This document shows, one piece after another, positions 5,514-12,577 of a DNA stretch of 12,582 nt. Numbering within the stretch: position 1 is the first letter of the stretch; every line of letters begins with the position of its first letter. The DNA is from Nitrospirae bacterium GWC2_56_14 (GTDB taxonomy: Bacteria; Nitrospirota; UBA9217). A program made the translations under genes and the position numbers. The notes under the pieces are model-generated. The model made no database searches and was not told the origin of the DNA. It saw only the letters and a list, made by a program, of their open reading frames with translations. The stretch lies in NCBI GenBank assembly GCA_001803705.1, contig MHDY01000211.1, forward strand, positions 1-12,582, in the 5' to 3' direction.

Positions 5514-6508
5514 TCCTTCATCCCGCAGTCCTTTCGCTCATGACCATGTCGCTGCTCGCCGGCATCATGGTGCTTCTTGCAGGCGCGGTGGGCGTGCGGA
5601 TTCTCTTCTCATGGAACATTAAAAGCGGCAGCGAACTCCAGTTAAGCCTGGAGCGCCAGACCTATCTCGTCTCGACCATCCTGGCCTATACCTTCGTGTT
5701 CCAGATCCTGTCGCTCTTCCTGTACATCTACACAGCCGACAACCTGCACGGCCTGTTCGTAGGCGCCATGTGCGCCGCAGGCACGCTGAACGTGAACGAA
5801 TACGGCTACCCGGTCCTGCTGCTCAAGATCGTGAACTTCCTTCTGGCAGGGACCTGGCTCATCGTAAACTATGCCGACACCCGGGGCTACGATTACCCGC
5901 TCATCCGGGCAAAATATGCGCTGCTCCTTTTGATCGCCCCGCTGGTGCTGTTCGAAGCCTACGAGCAGTACCGGTATTTCAGCGGCCTCCATGCCGACAT
6001 CATAACCTCCTGCTGCGGCGCCTTGTTCAGCCAGGACACGCGGAACATCAGCGGCGACATCGCAGCTCTCCCGGCGCGGCCCATGGCGATCGCCTTTTTC
6101 GCAGCCATGACAGCAACCCTTGTAAGCGGTCATCTGTTTTATTGGAAGGGCAGGGGCGGCTGGCTCTTCTCCGCAGTAAGCCTGGTCGCCTTCCTCGTCG
6201 GGGTAGCATCGCTCATCTCGTTCATCAGCCTTTATATCTACGAACTTCCCACCCACCACTGCCCTTTCTGTTGTCTTCAGGAAGAGTACGGCTATATCGG
6301 GTATGCGCTCTACGCCACCCTGCTCGGCGGCGCAGTCACCGGCCTGGGGACCGGCGTCCTGATGCCCTGGAGGAACCGCGGCAGCATGAAGCAGGTCATC
6401 CCGCAGCTCCAGCGCACGCTCACCCTGGTAACGGTCATCCTCTACCTCCTGTTCACGCTGATCGTTCTGTACCGGATAAAATTCTCCGCACTTACGCTTG
6501 GATGGTGA
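5510..6508 (+). CDS. Eight-helix membrane protein with three outward-facing cysteine motifs (unknown family)
   Basis: This 332-residue integral membrane protein is translated from an ATGA overlap with the ATPase gene. Predicted helices lie near 7-30, 52-75, 102-121, 137-150, 191-211, 219-244, 265-286 and 302-321. With the N-terminus outside, basic loops (30-50, 122-136, 212-218, 287-301) fall inside. The cysteines fall in the three loops that are then periplasmic: C88 in GAMCAAGTLNVNEYGY, C168-C169 in ITSCCGALF, and H249-H250-C251-x2-C254-C255 in PTHHCPFCCLQEEYGY. Such clustering suggests a metal-binding or thiol-redox site facing the periplasm, matching the NosL-like Cu(I)-type protein upstream. 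I do not recognise the family; it is not a normal ABC permease, so it may be the actual metal or electron path served by the FtsX/ATPase pair. It ends the block; no strong terminator follows. Confidence 0.82.
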   Translation: MILHPAVLSLMTMSLLAGIMVLLAGAVGVRILFSWNIKSGSELQLSLERQTYLVSTILAYTFVFQILSLFLYIYTADNLHGLFVGAMCAAGTLNVNEYGYPVLLLKIVNFLLAGTWLIVNYADTRGYDYPLIRAKYALLLLIAPLVLFEAYEQYRYFSGLHADIITSCCGALFSQDTRNISGDIAALPARPMAIAFFAAMTATLVSGHLFYWKGRGGWLFSAVSLVAFLVGVASLISFISLYIYELPTHHCPFCCLQEEYGYIGYALYATLLGGAVTGLGTGVLMPWRNRGSMKQVIPQLQRTLTLVTVILYLLFTLIVLYRIKFSALTLGW

Positions 6509-6802
6509 TTTTCCTGCAGCAGACCGGACCTTAACGCCCCTCGAAATTATCAAAAAATCCATAGAAATCAGCCTTGCCTTATAATTCGTAATAACTTATA
6601 ATCCGCGATGAAAAATTAGCACTGCCATCGGCCGGCAGCAGGAGCCCGGGGGGCGCTGCCTGGTTTTGAGGATACGCGTCTTGAGATGGCTGAGGCGATC
6701 GTCTTTAAAAGACTTGACACTCACCTGGTTCCCACAATCCTTTCGTTGTTAATTTGTTATCATGTGAAGCAGTTTATGCCGGGAACGATCCGAGGAATGT
6801 TC
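6509..6802 (+). other. Intergenic and leader region before the sigma factor gene
   Basis: This region holds the promoter candidate at 6574-6602. It also holds a GC-rich hairpin GGCAGC (6634-6639) with GCTGCC (6655-6660) that is followed by only a short T run and could be a leader structure or a weak stop. A TTGACA at 6714-6719 has no good -10 partner 16-18 bases downstream. The sigma frame stays open back to ATG 6686, but that extension reads as hydrophobic, non-family sequence and lacks a ribosome binding site. Confidence 0.4.
6574..6602 (+). promoter_or_regulatory. Promoter candidate for the sigma/anti-sigma/protease operon
   Basis: TTGCCT (6574-6579) and a perfect TATAAT (6597-6602) are separated by 17 bases. 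Another TATAAT at 6580-6585 has no matching -35. The start of transcription would be near 6609, about 190 nt upstream of the chosen sigma start. Confidence 0.55.
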
Positions 6803-7576
6803 ATGGATGCAGCCGAATATTACAAAGATCACTTAAAACAGATCAATGAAGCGATCAGCATCATTTGCCGCAAACACGGTATGGCCTACGACGAAGAAAA
6901 GGACTTTGCGCAGCATGTCCATCTTCAACTGATCGAGAACGATTATAAAAAATTACGGTCTTTCAAGGGCTCCAGTAGTCTCAAAACCTATCTGTATACG
7001 GTCATCAGCCGGATTTTCATAGATCAGGTAAGAGCAAAATGGCATCCTTCGACTGCGGCGAAGAGAATGGGTGCAACGGCCGTTGAGCTTGAAAAACTGG
7101 TTTATCGAAATCAGTATGCGGTTTATGAAGCCTGCCAGATACTCGCCGGGAGTCCATCAACAGCCATAGAGGAGAACGCGGCGCATGCAATGCTTGCCAA
7201 ATTGCAGGTAAGGACGCCGCGCCTTATAAGAGTTGACGACCCGGAAACGCACTTGCCGAGCTTTCCCGATCCAGCGCCCAACCCGGAAAAACGTATCACC
7301 CAAAAACAGCTCCAGCAGAAAAAGCAAACGATTGTTGCACTGGTCGGAGAGATCACCCGATCGCTACCGGGTGAAGATAAGCTGCTGATCAAACTGCTCT
7401 TTATCAGCAATCGTAAGATTTCCGAGATCGCCCGCCTGCTCGGGAAGGAGGATCGCATGCTGTACAAAAGGACGCAAGCGATTCTTCGAAACATGAGGGC
7501 GGCCATGGCGGACGCTGGGATCGGTGAAGGCGATGTTCGGGAGATTCTCGATGGTATGAGTGAGTGCGATGATTGA
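6803..7576 (+). CDS. ECF-like sigma-70 family RNA polymerase sigma factor with extended linker
   Basis: From ATG 6803 the protein has 257 residues. The start is chosen because GAGGA (6792-6796) lies 6 nt upstream; ATG 6797 and ATG 6686 are in frame, but the longer version adds an implausible hydrophobic N-terminus. Region 2 is recognisable at about 30-80 (DEEKDFAQHVHLQLIEN, then FKGSSSLKTYLYTVISRIFI, DQVRAKW), with core-binding and -10 recognition features. Region 4 is at about 188-235 (LPGEDKLLIKLLF, then the helix-turn-helix ISEIARLLGKEDRMLYKRTQ). ECF sigma factors are usually near 190 residues with a short linker; here the linker (81-187) is over 100 residues and acidic/proline-rich near 145-162. 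The anti-sigma candidate follows at 85 nt, the normal ECF arrangement. The factor probably drives this operon or envelope genes. Its target promoters cannot be read here. Confidence 0.82.
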   Translation: MDAAEYYKDHLKQINEAISIICRKHGMAYDEEKDFAQHVHLQLIENDYKKLRSFKGSSSLKTYLYTVISRIFIDQVRAKWHPSTAAKRMGATAVELEKLVYRNQYAVYEACQILAGSPSTAIEENAAHAMLAKLQVRTPRLIRVDDPETHLPSFPDPAPNPEKRITQKQLQQKKQTIVALVGEITRSLPGEDKLLIKLLFISNRKISEIARLLGKEDRMLYKRTQAILRNMRAAMADAGIGEGDVREILDGMSECDD

Positions 7577-7661
7577 GAAAAATGACAAATTTGTCCGTCT
7601 CAATGGTCAGGATATGACTTTGGGCGGATTGTTGGCCCGGGAAATTCCCGGAGGACCGAAC

Positions 7662-8630
7662 ATGACCGATTGCCCCACCATAGAAACGCTGTCGGAATTT
7701 ATAGAGGGGAAGCTAGCTCATGACGCCAGAGAGAGCGTTGTTGCACATCTTGGTGACTGTGAGTTATGCTATTCCACGCTTGCTGAAAGTCTGGCGATCC
7801 GCGAAGAACTGAATAACCGGTCCCGTGAACGGATAAAAAAACGCTTTTTCTACTCAATACCCGCGGGACTTGCGGCAGCAGCCGTTCTGTTCATCGTATT
7901 CAAGGTTTGGCAGCCTGCACCTGAACGTTCAGTGACGCCTGAGAATGCATTGGCATACCGGAAAGTACCGGCCGAAATAAAACCGCAGCCGAAGCCGAAG
8001 TCCGATCCCGTGGTAGCGGCGGCCCGTTCATTTGCCGGTGAACTGGCAAACAGGCTCCCGGGGAACGGTGCCGTATTGCCCGTCCGGATCACGGGAGATC
8101 ACGTTAAAACTCAAACTTCGTATGGGTTCAGCTCGATCGTACCGCTTGAAAAGGCCGCTTTCAGGATCGGCGCATGTCTTGTTGACCTTGAAGTGTCATT
8201 AAAAGCGAAGGACAGGAAAAAAACCGAAGCATTCGCAAAAAAGCTGACCGAACTTCTGAAACCCATTGAATCTTCCTATGGTCCCCTGTCACCGGTCATC
8301 GCAAGCGGGGATGCCGGAAAAAAGGCGAGCCGGTACGAAGGTTTCAGCAGTGCAGTGGAGGCCTTGTTCAAGAACAGGAAGGAATCGGTCTATATGAATT
8401 TCGGCTCATGGGTTGAGGCATCCAGACTGGCTGCTGAGGCATATAACTCGGCATTCTTTCAGCCGGCGGATATCAAAGGATTCAAAAAGGAGTTGGAACA
8501 AAGCGGTGCACCTATCGGCACGCTGAGGAATCTGCAGCAATTTGATTCGATCCTATCCTCCGGCAGGATTCAGACGGATGAATTCACAGCCATTGCCCGT
8601 CTCCTTGCTGATATCAAGGAGATGTATTGA
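7662..8630 (+). CDS. Membrane anti-sigma factor candidate with N-terminal zinc-finger (zf-HC2-like)
   Basis: The start at 7662 is set by a strong GGAGGA (7650-7655), 6 nt upstream, giving 322 residues. An in-frame extension to GTG 7560, overlapping the sigma gene, adds 34 residues that lack family character. The N-terminal cytoplasmic part carries C4 and H29-x3-C33-x2-C36 within AHLGDCELCYSTL, the zinc-binding anti-sigma signature. A basic stretch (52-61) precedes one membrane helix (about 64-82), then a proline- and charge-rich spacer and about 200 periplasmic residues with no motif I recognise, apparently mostly helical. The expected role is to hold the upstream sigma factor at the membrane until a periplasmic signal arrives. 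The large periplasmic domain may be the sensor. The stop overlaps the protease start by 4 nt, so the protease is probably part of the same response. Confidence 0.78.
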   Translation: MTDCPTIETLSEFIEGKLAHDARESVVAHLGDCELCYSTLAESLAIREELNNRSRERIKKRFFYSIPAGLAAAAVLFIVFKVWQPAPERSVTPENALAYRKVPAEIKPQPKPKSDPVVAAARSFAGELANRLPGNGAVLPVRITGDHVKTQTSYGFSSIVPLEKAAFRIGACLVDLEVSLKAKDRKKTEAFAKKLTELLKPIESSYGPLSPVIASGDAGKKASRYEGFSSAVEALFKNRKESVYMNFGSWVEASRLAAEAYNSAFFQPADIKGFKKELEQSGAPIGTLRNLQQFDSILSSGRIQTDEFTAIARLLADIKEMY

Positions 8631-10477
8631 TTGTTTTCGGGATGATCATTCCTTGTCTGAGAACTGCGGCGGCAAGGTTGAAACACCTCTTCTCTGTCCT
8701 TCATGCCTGGCCCGGACGATATTTAATAGCAGGGGCCATTCTGGTTGCCTTGAACGGTGCGTTCGCACATGCCGCTGACGTGTCCAAGGACCAGCGACAG
8801 TGGTGGATCGATCATTACGGCCTTATCGACGCAAAGAGCGAACCGCTCGTAGCGCGAGCGGAGCAGGTATTCAAGCGCGTCGCGGCTGCAGCGGACAAAA
8901 AGGGAAACTGGCTGCCGAAACTCGTGGTTGTCGGAGGCAAGGGCGATCCCTATGCCCTGGCGATCAGGGACGGCAGCGTTATTTTGACGCTTGAGGGCTT
9001 GAAGATCTGCTACAGCAATGCGGCCCCGGAGACCGGCGATTCGCGGCTCGCTTTTCTCATAGGACATGAATTATCCCACCTTGCCAAGGACGATTTCTGG
9101 CACAGCAGCGCCTTTGCCGCCGTCAGCAGCTATAAGGATAACGAGCAGGTGCGCAGGACCCTGATGGGTCAGCTCGAAAAGACCGGCGGTTCTTTGGACT
9201 TCGTAAGGACCCAGGAGCTTCAGGCGGATTCGTACGGCATTCTTTACATGACCATGGCCGGGTATGACCCGAAGGTGATCATCGGCCAGGACAACGCGAA
9301 TTTTTTTCAATACTGGGTTTCCCAGATCGCCGGCAAACTTGCCTACGACGATGCGCTTCATCTCTCGCCCGAAGCACGATCCGGATTCATCCGCACCGAA
9401 CTCCAGCCGATCATCGATGCTCTTCCCCGTTTCTGGCAAGGGGTGCAGCTCTACCAGAGCGGCAACTACGAGGTTGCCGTGACCCTTTTCGAAAGTTTTA
9501 TCGAAAAATACCCGGCCAGAGAAGCATACAATAATCTCGGGGTGAGCCATTATCAACTTGCCATGCAGTCGCTCTCCGAGTGCAACAAACTCTTGCCCAC
9601 GCTTAATCTCCCGATGGCGCTTGATTCGGAAACCACTGCTCAACTATTGCGACAAGCATCTGTTAATGCAAGCACCGCACCTGTCCGGAATAAAGTGTAC
9701 CAATCCAATCTGCAAGAGGCTGGTCGCTTTTTTAAGGAACCTGATAAGAACGGAAATGTCGGTTGTTTTCAGAATGAGGCGTATAAAGCCAACCTGCAAG
9801 ACGCTATCCGGTTTTTAGAGGAGGCGGAAAAGAAGGACGCAACCTATCTGCCTGCAAGGATCAATGTATCAACTGCATTGATCGTGTCGGAAAATTATGC
9901 GAAGGCGATCAGTGCGGCCGACGAGGCGCTGGAAGTCGATCCGAACAGCCGGGAAGCGCTGAACAACAAGGCAGTGGCCGAGTATCTCTTCAACAAGAAG
10001 AATCCCAGTGCATCCGAACAGGCGAACAAAATTGTCGCTCCCTCTGACCATATCTGGGCCGGTGTAACTATCGATATGGGGAATTTCAGCATGGGCCCGT
10101 CAGTAATGTGGTGGGCGACCGAACATTTTGGTGCTCAGGCATCCTATGGCCAGGGCACGTTTACAAGCTATTCCCTTCGCGGACTCGTGAAGTACGGCAA
10201 GATCGCAGGTCTCACTCCTTATGCGGGATTGGGTTACCTGAGCGTTGAACGCGAAACGAATGTATTCGGCGTTGATGCAAGGTTCTCGGGGAAGGGCGGG
10301 GAGATTCTGGCCGGAGTGCTTCTGCCGATTTCAGCCAGCCTTTCTCTTTTTTCGGCTATCAATGCCAATACTATTAAACTCGAGAAAATAGTTTCCGCAA
10401 AGGGACAGAACGTACCCGTGACAATGTCGTACAATCCCCTGTCATTCACTACGACACTGCTGTATGTGTTTGACTGA
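8627..10477 (+). CDS. Secreted M48-like metalloprotease with TPR-like repeats and C-terminal beta-barrel
   Basis: This 616-residue protein starts at TTG 8627 with AAGGAG (8616-8621) 5 nt upstream; the in-frame ATG 8642 lacks a binding site. A signal segment (about 31-47) is followed by an AHA-A cleavage site near 49. The protease domain has HELSH (147-151, zinc ligands H147 and H151, catalytic E148) and the third-ligand motif QELQADSYG (196-204, E197, D201), the M48 gluzincin layout seen in BepA, LoiP and HtpX. TPR-like helices follow (about 265-312 and 383-457), including a 28-residue tandem unit. Residues 474-616 then alternate in the way of a small outer-membrane beta-barrel (IWAGVTIDMGNF, TPYAGLGYLSV, a last strand TTTLLYVFD). 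BepA-type proteases are periplasmic with TPRs but have no barrel, so this fusion may anchor the protease in the outer membrane. It probably acts in envelope protein quality control under the upstream sigma factor. Confidence 0.82.
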   Translation: MIVFGMIIPCLRTAAARLKHLFSVLHAWPGRYLIAGAILVALNGAFAHAADVSKDQRQWWIDHYGLIDAKSEPLVARAEQVFKRVAAAADKKGNWLPKLVVVGGKGDPYALAIRDGSVILTLEGLKICYSNAAPETGDSRLAFLIGHELSHLAKDDFWHSSAFAAVSSYKDNEQVRRTLMGQLEKTGGSLDFVRTQELQADSYGILYMTMAGYDPKVIIGQDNANFFQYWVSQIAGKLAYDDALHLSPEARSGFIRTELQPIIDALPRFWQGVQLYQSGNYEVAVTLFESFIEKYPAREAYNNLGVSHYQLAMQSLSECNKLLPTLNLPMALDSETTAQLLRQASVNASTAPVRNKVYQSNLQEAGRFFKEPDKNGNVGCFQNEAYKANLQDAIRFLEEAEKKDATYLPARINVSTALIVSENYAKAISAADEALEVDPNSREALNNKAVAEYLFNKKNPSASEQANKIVAPSDHIWAGVTIDMGNFSMGPSVMWWATEHFGAQASYGQGTFTSYSLRGLVKYGKIAGLTPYAGLGYLSVERETNVFGVDARFSGKGGEILAGVLLPISASLSLFSAINANTIKLEKIVSAKGQNVPVTMSYNPLSFTTTLLYVFD

Positions 10478-10517
10478 CACCCCCATTCAGCACTTTTTTG
10501 CAACGAAGAGCGCTCTC

Positions 10518-10547
10518 TTGGGACAGAACGGCGCTGTATTTTATTAT
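10518..10547 (+). promoter_or_regulatory. Promoter candidate for the Kelch-like lipoprotein gene
   Basis: TTGGGA (10518-10523) and TATTAT (10542-10547) are 18 bases apart, in the 180-base gap after the protease gene. Each matches the sigma-70 consensus at four or five of six positions. It overlaps the downstream end of an AGAGCGCTCT palindrome (10507-10516). The gap has no ORF I would accept. Confidence 0.38.
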
Positions 10548-10657
10548 TCTGCGGCTGGGAAAAAAATAAATTCATCCGTCTCATATGCAGATGCTCAGAA
10601 TTATTCGTTCTATCCGCTGAAACATGGTGCAGGAACAATTAATCCAAGGGGGATACT

Positions 10658-12340
10658 ATGAGACAGAAGACGAGTTTATGGTGTGTAGTCGCATTGATAG
10701 TAACACTAATGGTTATGAATGGATGTAACTCGGGCATTACGAATGCAGATGGCTCCTTATTGTCATCACTCACGGTAACGTCTGCAAACTCTTCTCTGGT
10801 TCCTGGAGCGAGCATGCAATTCTCGGCCATAGGTGCGTATGAGGACAACACGACGCAGGATATAACGAACCAGGTTACCTGGATCTCATCAGATACGGAT
10901 AAAGCAACTATTTCCAATACCGGTTTGGCAACCGCGGTTGCCGAAGGGACGGCCTCCATCACGGCATCATTCGCCTGGATCAGTTCTTCTGCAACATTGA
11001 CAATAAACGGACCGCATGACACTTTTGAAACTGCAATGACAATTACCACGCCGACCAAAGTGTATGGTGGCAATTTCTACGGTCTCCCCGATGTGTCTGA
11101 CGATGTAGATGATTTTTACGCTTTAACAGTATCAAGGCCCTGTCAGATCGGTATTCGTGCAACAAGCATAGAGAAGAATATGAGTTTCACGCTCTATGAC
11201 AATTCAAGAAATGTCATTTCAAATGTCGTGACCTCGTGGTGGCCCGATGGCGACAATTATAAGGCGTACATTATCAGCGCAGCTGCGGGAACGTATTATA
11301 TCGAAGCTGCTAATCTATTGGGCGGGGGTTACTACGAGCTCGCCGTAGAGTCTTATCCGTGGCTGCCTATAAGTCCGAACAGCGCCCCAGACGGTGTAAC
11401 GTCGGTATGGACAGGGTCGGAGCTGATTGTATTGGGCGGTACATCAACTACGGGCTCCCGGTATAATCTTGCTGCAGACTCCTGGTCGCCCATAAGTTCG
11501 ACGAATGCGCCGGTATTAGGTTGGTATCAGCAGCAGCCGACAGTGTGGACAGGATCGGAAGTCCTGACGGCCGGCAATTATGGAAGCGGACGCTATAATC
11601 CCGTGAGTGACGTCTGGACAGCGATCTCAACAGCGAACGCTCCTGTTAATAATAAGGGCTATCAGACGGCGATATGGACCGGCACCGAAATGATCACACC
11701 ACAGGTTTGCATTTCGGGGGGGTCGTCAACGGGAGCACGGTATAATCTAGCAACAGACAGCTGGGCCACGATGAGTACAACCAATGCCCCTACCTGTGCT
11801 GAAGGAGTCGTATGGACGGGTACGGAGATGATCGCATGGAGCGGACAGTCGGCATCGGGAGGCCGGTATAATCCGAAAACAGACACATGGACGGCCATTG
11901 CTACAGCGAATGCTCCAGGCGTAATGTATAGACCGTATGTGTTCTGGACCGGCAAAGAAATGATCGTATTGGGGGGTACTGATTCCAACTCCACGAATCG
12001 AGTAAATTATGGGTACCGATATGACCCGGCCGCCGACACATGGAAAACAATGAGCATGGTTAATGCACCAGACAGTTGGCATTTTAAAGATGCAGCATGG
12101 GTCGGCACAAAACTGATAGTATGGGCCAACTATTATGGGTCGGATCCTCTTGATTTGATTGGTTCCCCAACTGAGAAATTGGGTGGTACGTATGATCCGG
12201 AGACCGATACGTGGTCGGTAGTAGATATGCGAAATGCGCCATACGTATCAGCGGGAGTAGCAGATTTTCACTGGACAGGCGACGTGCTTCTTATCTGGAA
12301 CGGCGGCACAGGAGCTCGATGGACTCCATTTGCTCCTTAA
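10658..12340 (+). CDS. Lipoprotein with Ig-like (Big_2), PPC-like and seven-bladed Kelch-like propeller domains
   Basis: This 560-residue protein starts at ATG 10658 after AAGGGGG (10646-10652). The signal peptide ends in a lipobox (VMNGC, lipidated C23), so it is a membrane-anchored, surface or periplasmic lipoprotein. Residues about 38-117 form a Big_2-like Ig fold (VPGASMQFSAIGAY, VTWISSD, ATAVAEGTASITA). Residues about 121-230 resemble a PPC domain (DVDDFYALTVS, AGTYYIEA). From 234 on, two motifs alternate seven times, a W-x3-(S/A/D)...NAP turn and a WTG-x-E strand (for example DTWTAIATANAP with VWTGTEMIAWSG), ending in RWTPFAP, which closes the ring: a seven-bladed propeller. No enzyme residues are evident, so binding to glycan or protein is more likely than catalysis. 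Base composition is visibly more AT-rich than the preceding genes, and the leader has its own promoter-like sequence, so it may have a separate origin. Confidence 0.85.
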   Translation: MRQKTSLWCVVALIVTLMVMNGCNSGITNADGSLLSSLTVTSANSSLVPGASMQFSAIGAYEDNTTQDITNQVTWISSDTDKATISNTGLATAVAEGTASITASFAWISSSATLTINGPHDTFETAMTITTPTKVYGGNFYGLPDVSDDVDDFYALTVSRPCQIGIRATSIEKNMSFTLYDNSRNVISNVVTSWWPDGDNYKAYIISAAAGTYYIEAANLLGGGYYELAVESYPWLPISPNSAPDGVTSVWTGSELIVLGGTSTTGSRYNLAADSWSPISSTNAPVLGWYQQQPTVWTGSEVLTAGNYGSGRYNPVSDVWTAISTANAPVNNKGYQTAIWTGTEMITPQVCISGGSSTGARYNLATDSWATMSTTNAPTCAEGVVWTGTEMIAWSGQSASGGRYNPKTDTWTAIATANAPGVMYRPYVFWTGKEMIVLGGTDSNSTNRVNYGYRYDPAADTWKTMSMVNAPDSWHFKDAAWVGTKLIVWANYYGSDPLDLIGSPTEKLGGTYDPETDTWSVVDMRNAPYVSAGVADFHWTGDVLLIWNGGTGARWTPFAP

Positions 12341-12540
12341 GCTGTACGGAATTTACTGCGTCGCAATGAAGAAGAAAGTTCTTTTTTTACAGATCAATTG
12401 AAAGTACGAAGGATTTTGAAGTGCTTGATTAAACAAGCCCTTCTTTTTTAATTCAATTAATGTGAAGGGCTCTAAGGGGTCATTTCTTTAACTTTCCATA
12501 GAAGTCATCGATGAAGAAACGATTCCAATAGCTAAAATTG
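12341..12540 (+). other. Non-coding 3' region of the Kelch-like lipoprotein gene
   Basis: No ORF is supported. The region is AT-rich and holds a short terminator-like hairpin (12423-12449). It also holds a longer inverted repeat, AGCCCTTC (12436-12443) with GAAGGGCT (12464-12471) around an AT-rich 20-nt loop, that competes with it for the same bases. Confidence 0.4.
12423..12449 (+). terminator. Weak terminator candidate
   Basis: A 5-bp stem GCTTG (12423-12427, read GCTTG) with CAAGC (12434-12438) and a 6-nt loop is followed after five bases by TTTTTT (12444-12449). The stem is short, so termination is probably partial. Confidence 0.35.
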
Positions 12541-12577
12541 TAACGGGCGATGATTTCTCATCGCCCGTTATCTTTTT
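12541..12577 (+). terminator. Strong intrinsic terminator with perfect 13-bp stem
   Basis: TAACGGGCGATGA (12541-12553) pairs perfectly with TCATCGCCCGTTA (12558-12570) around a TTTC loop and is followed by TCTTTTT. It lies 200 bases past the lipoprotein stop. A short A run upstream (AAAA at 12533-12536) could let it work partly on the other strand too, for a gene beyond the window. Confidence 0.85.

Noticed and set aside
5642..6562. Long antisense open frame of 306 codons opposite the eight-helix protein gene
   Set aside because: It is a shadow of a high-GC gene: the sense frame has membrane helices, conserved cysteine motifs, an ATGA coupling and operon context, while the antisense product has no recognisable features and no ribosome binding site.
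6714..6742. TTGACA at 6714-6719 as a promoter close to the sigma gene
   Set aside because: No acceptable -10 hexamer lies 16-18 bases downstream. The 6574-6602 pair is clearly better.
10464..10661. 65-codon open frame in the gap before the Kelch-like lipoprotein
   Set aside because: It overlaps the ends of both flanking genes in another frame and lacks a ribosome binding site. The gap is better explained as a leader with a promoter candidate.
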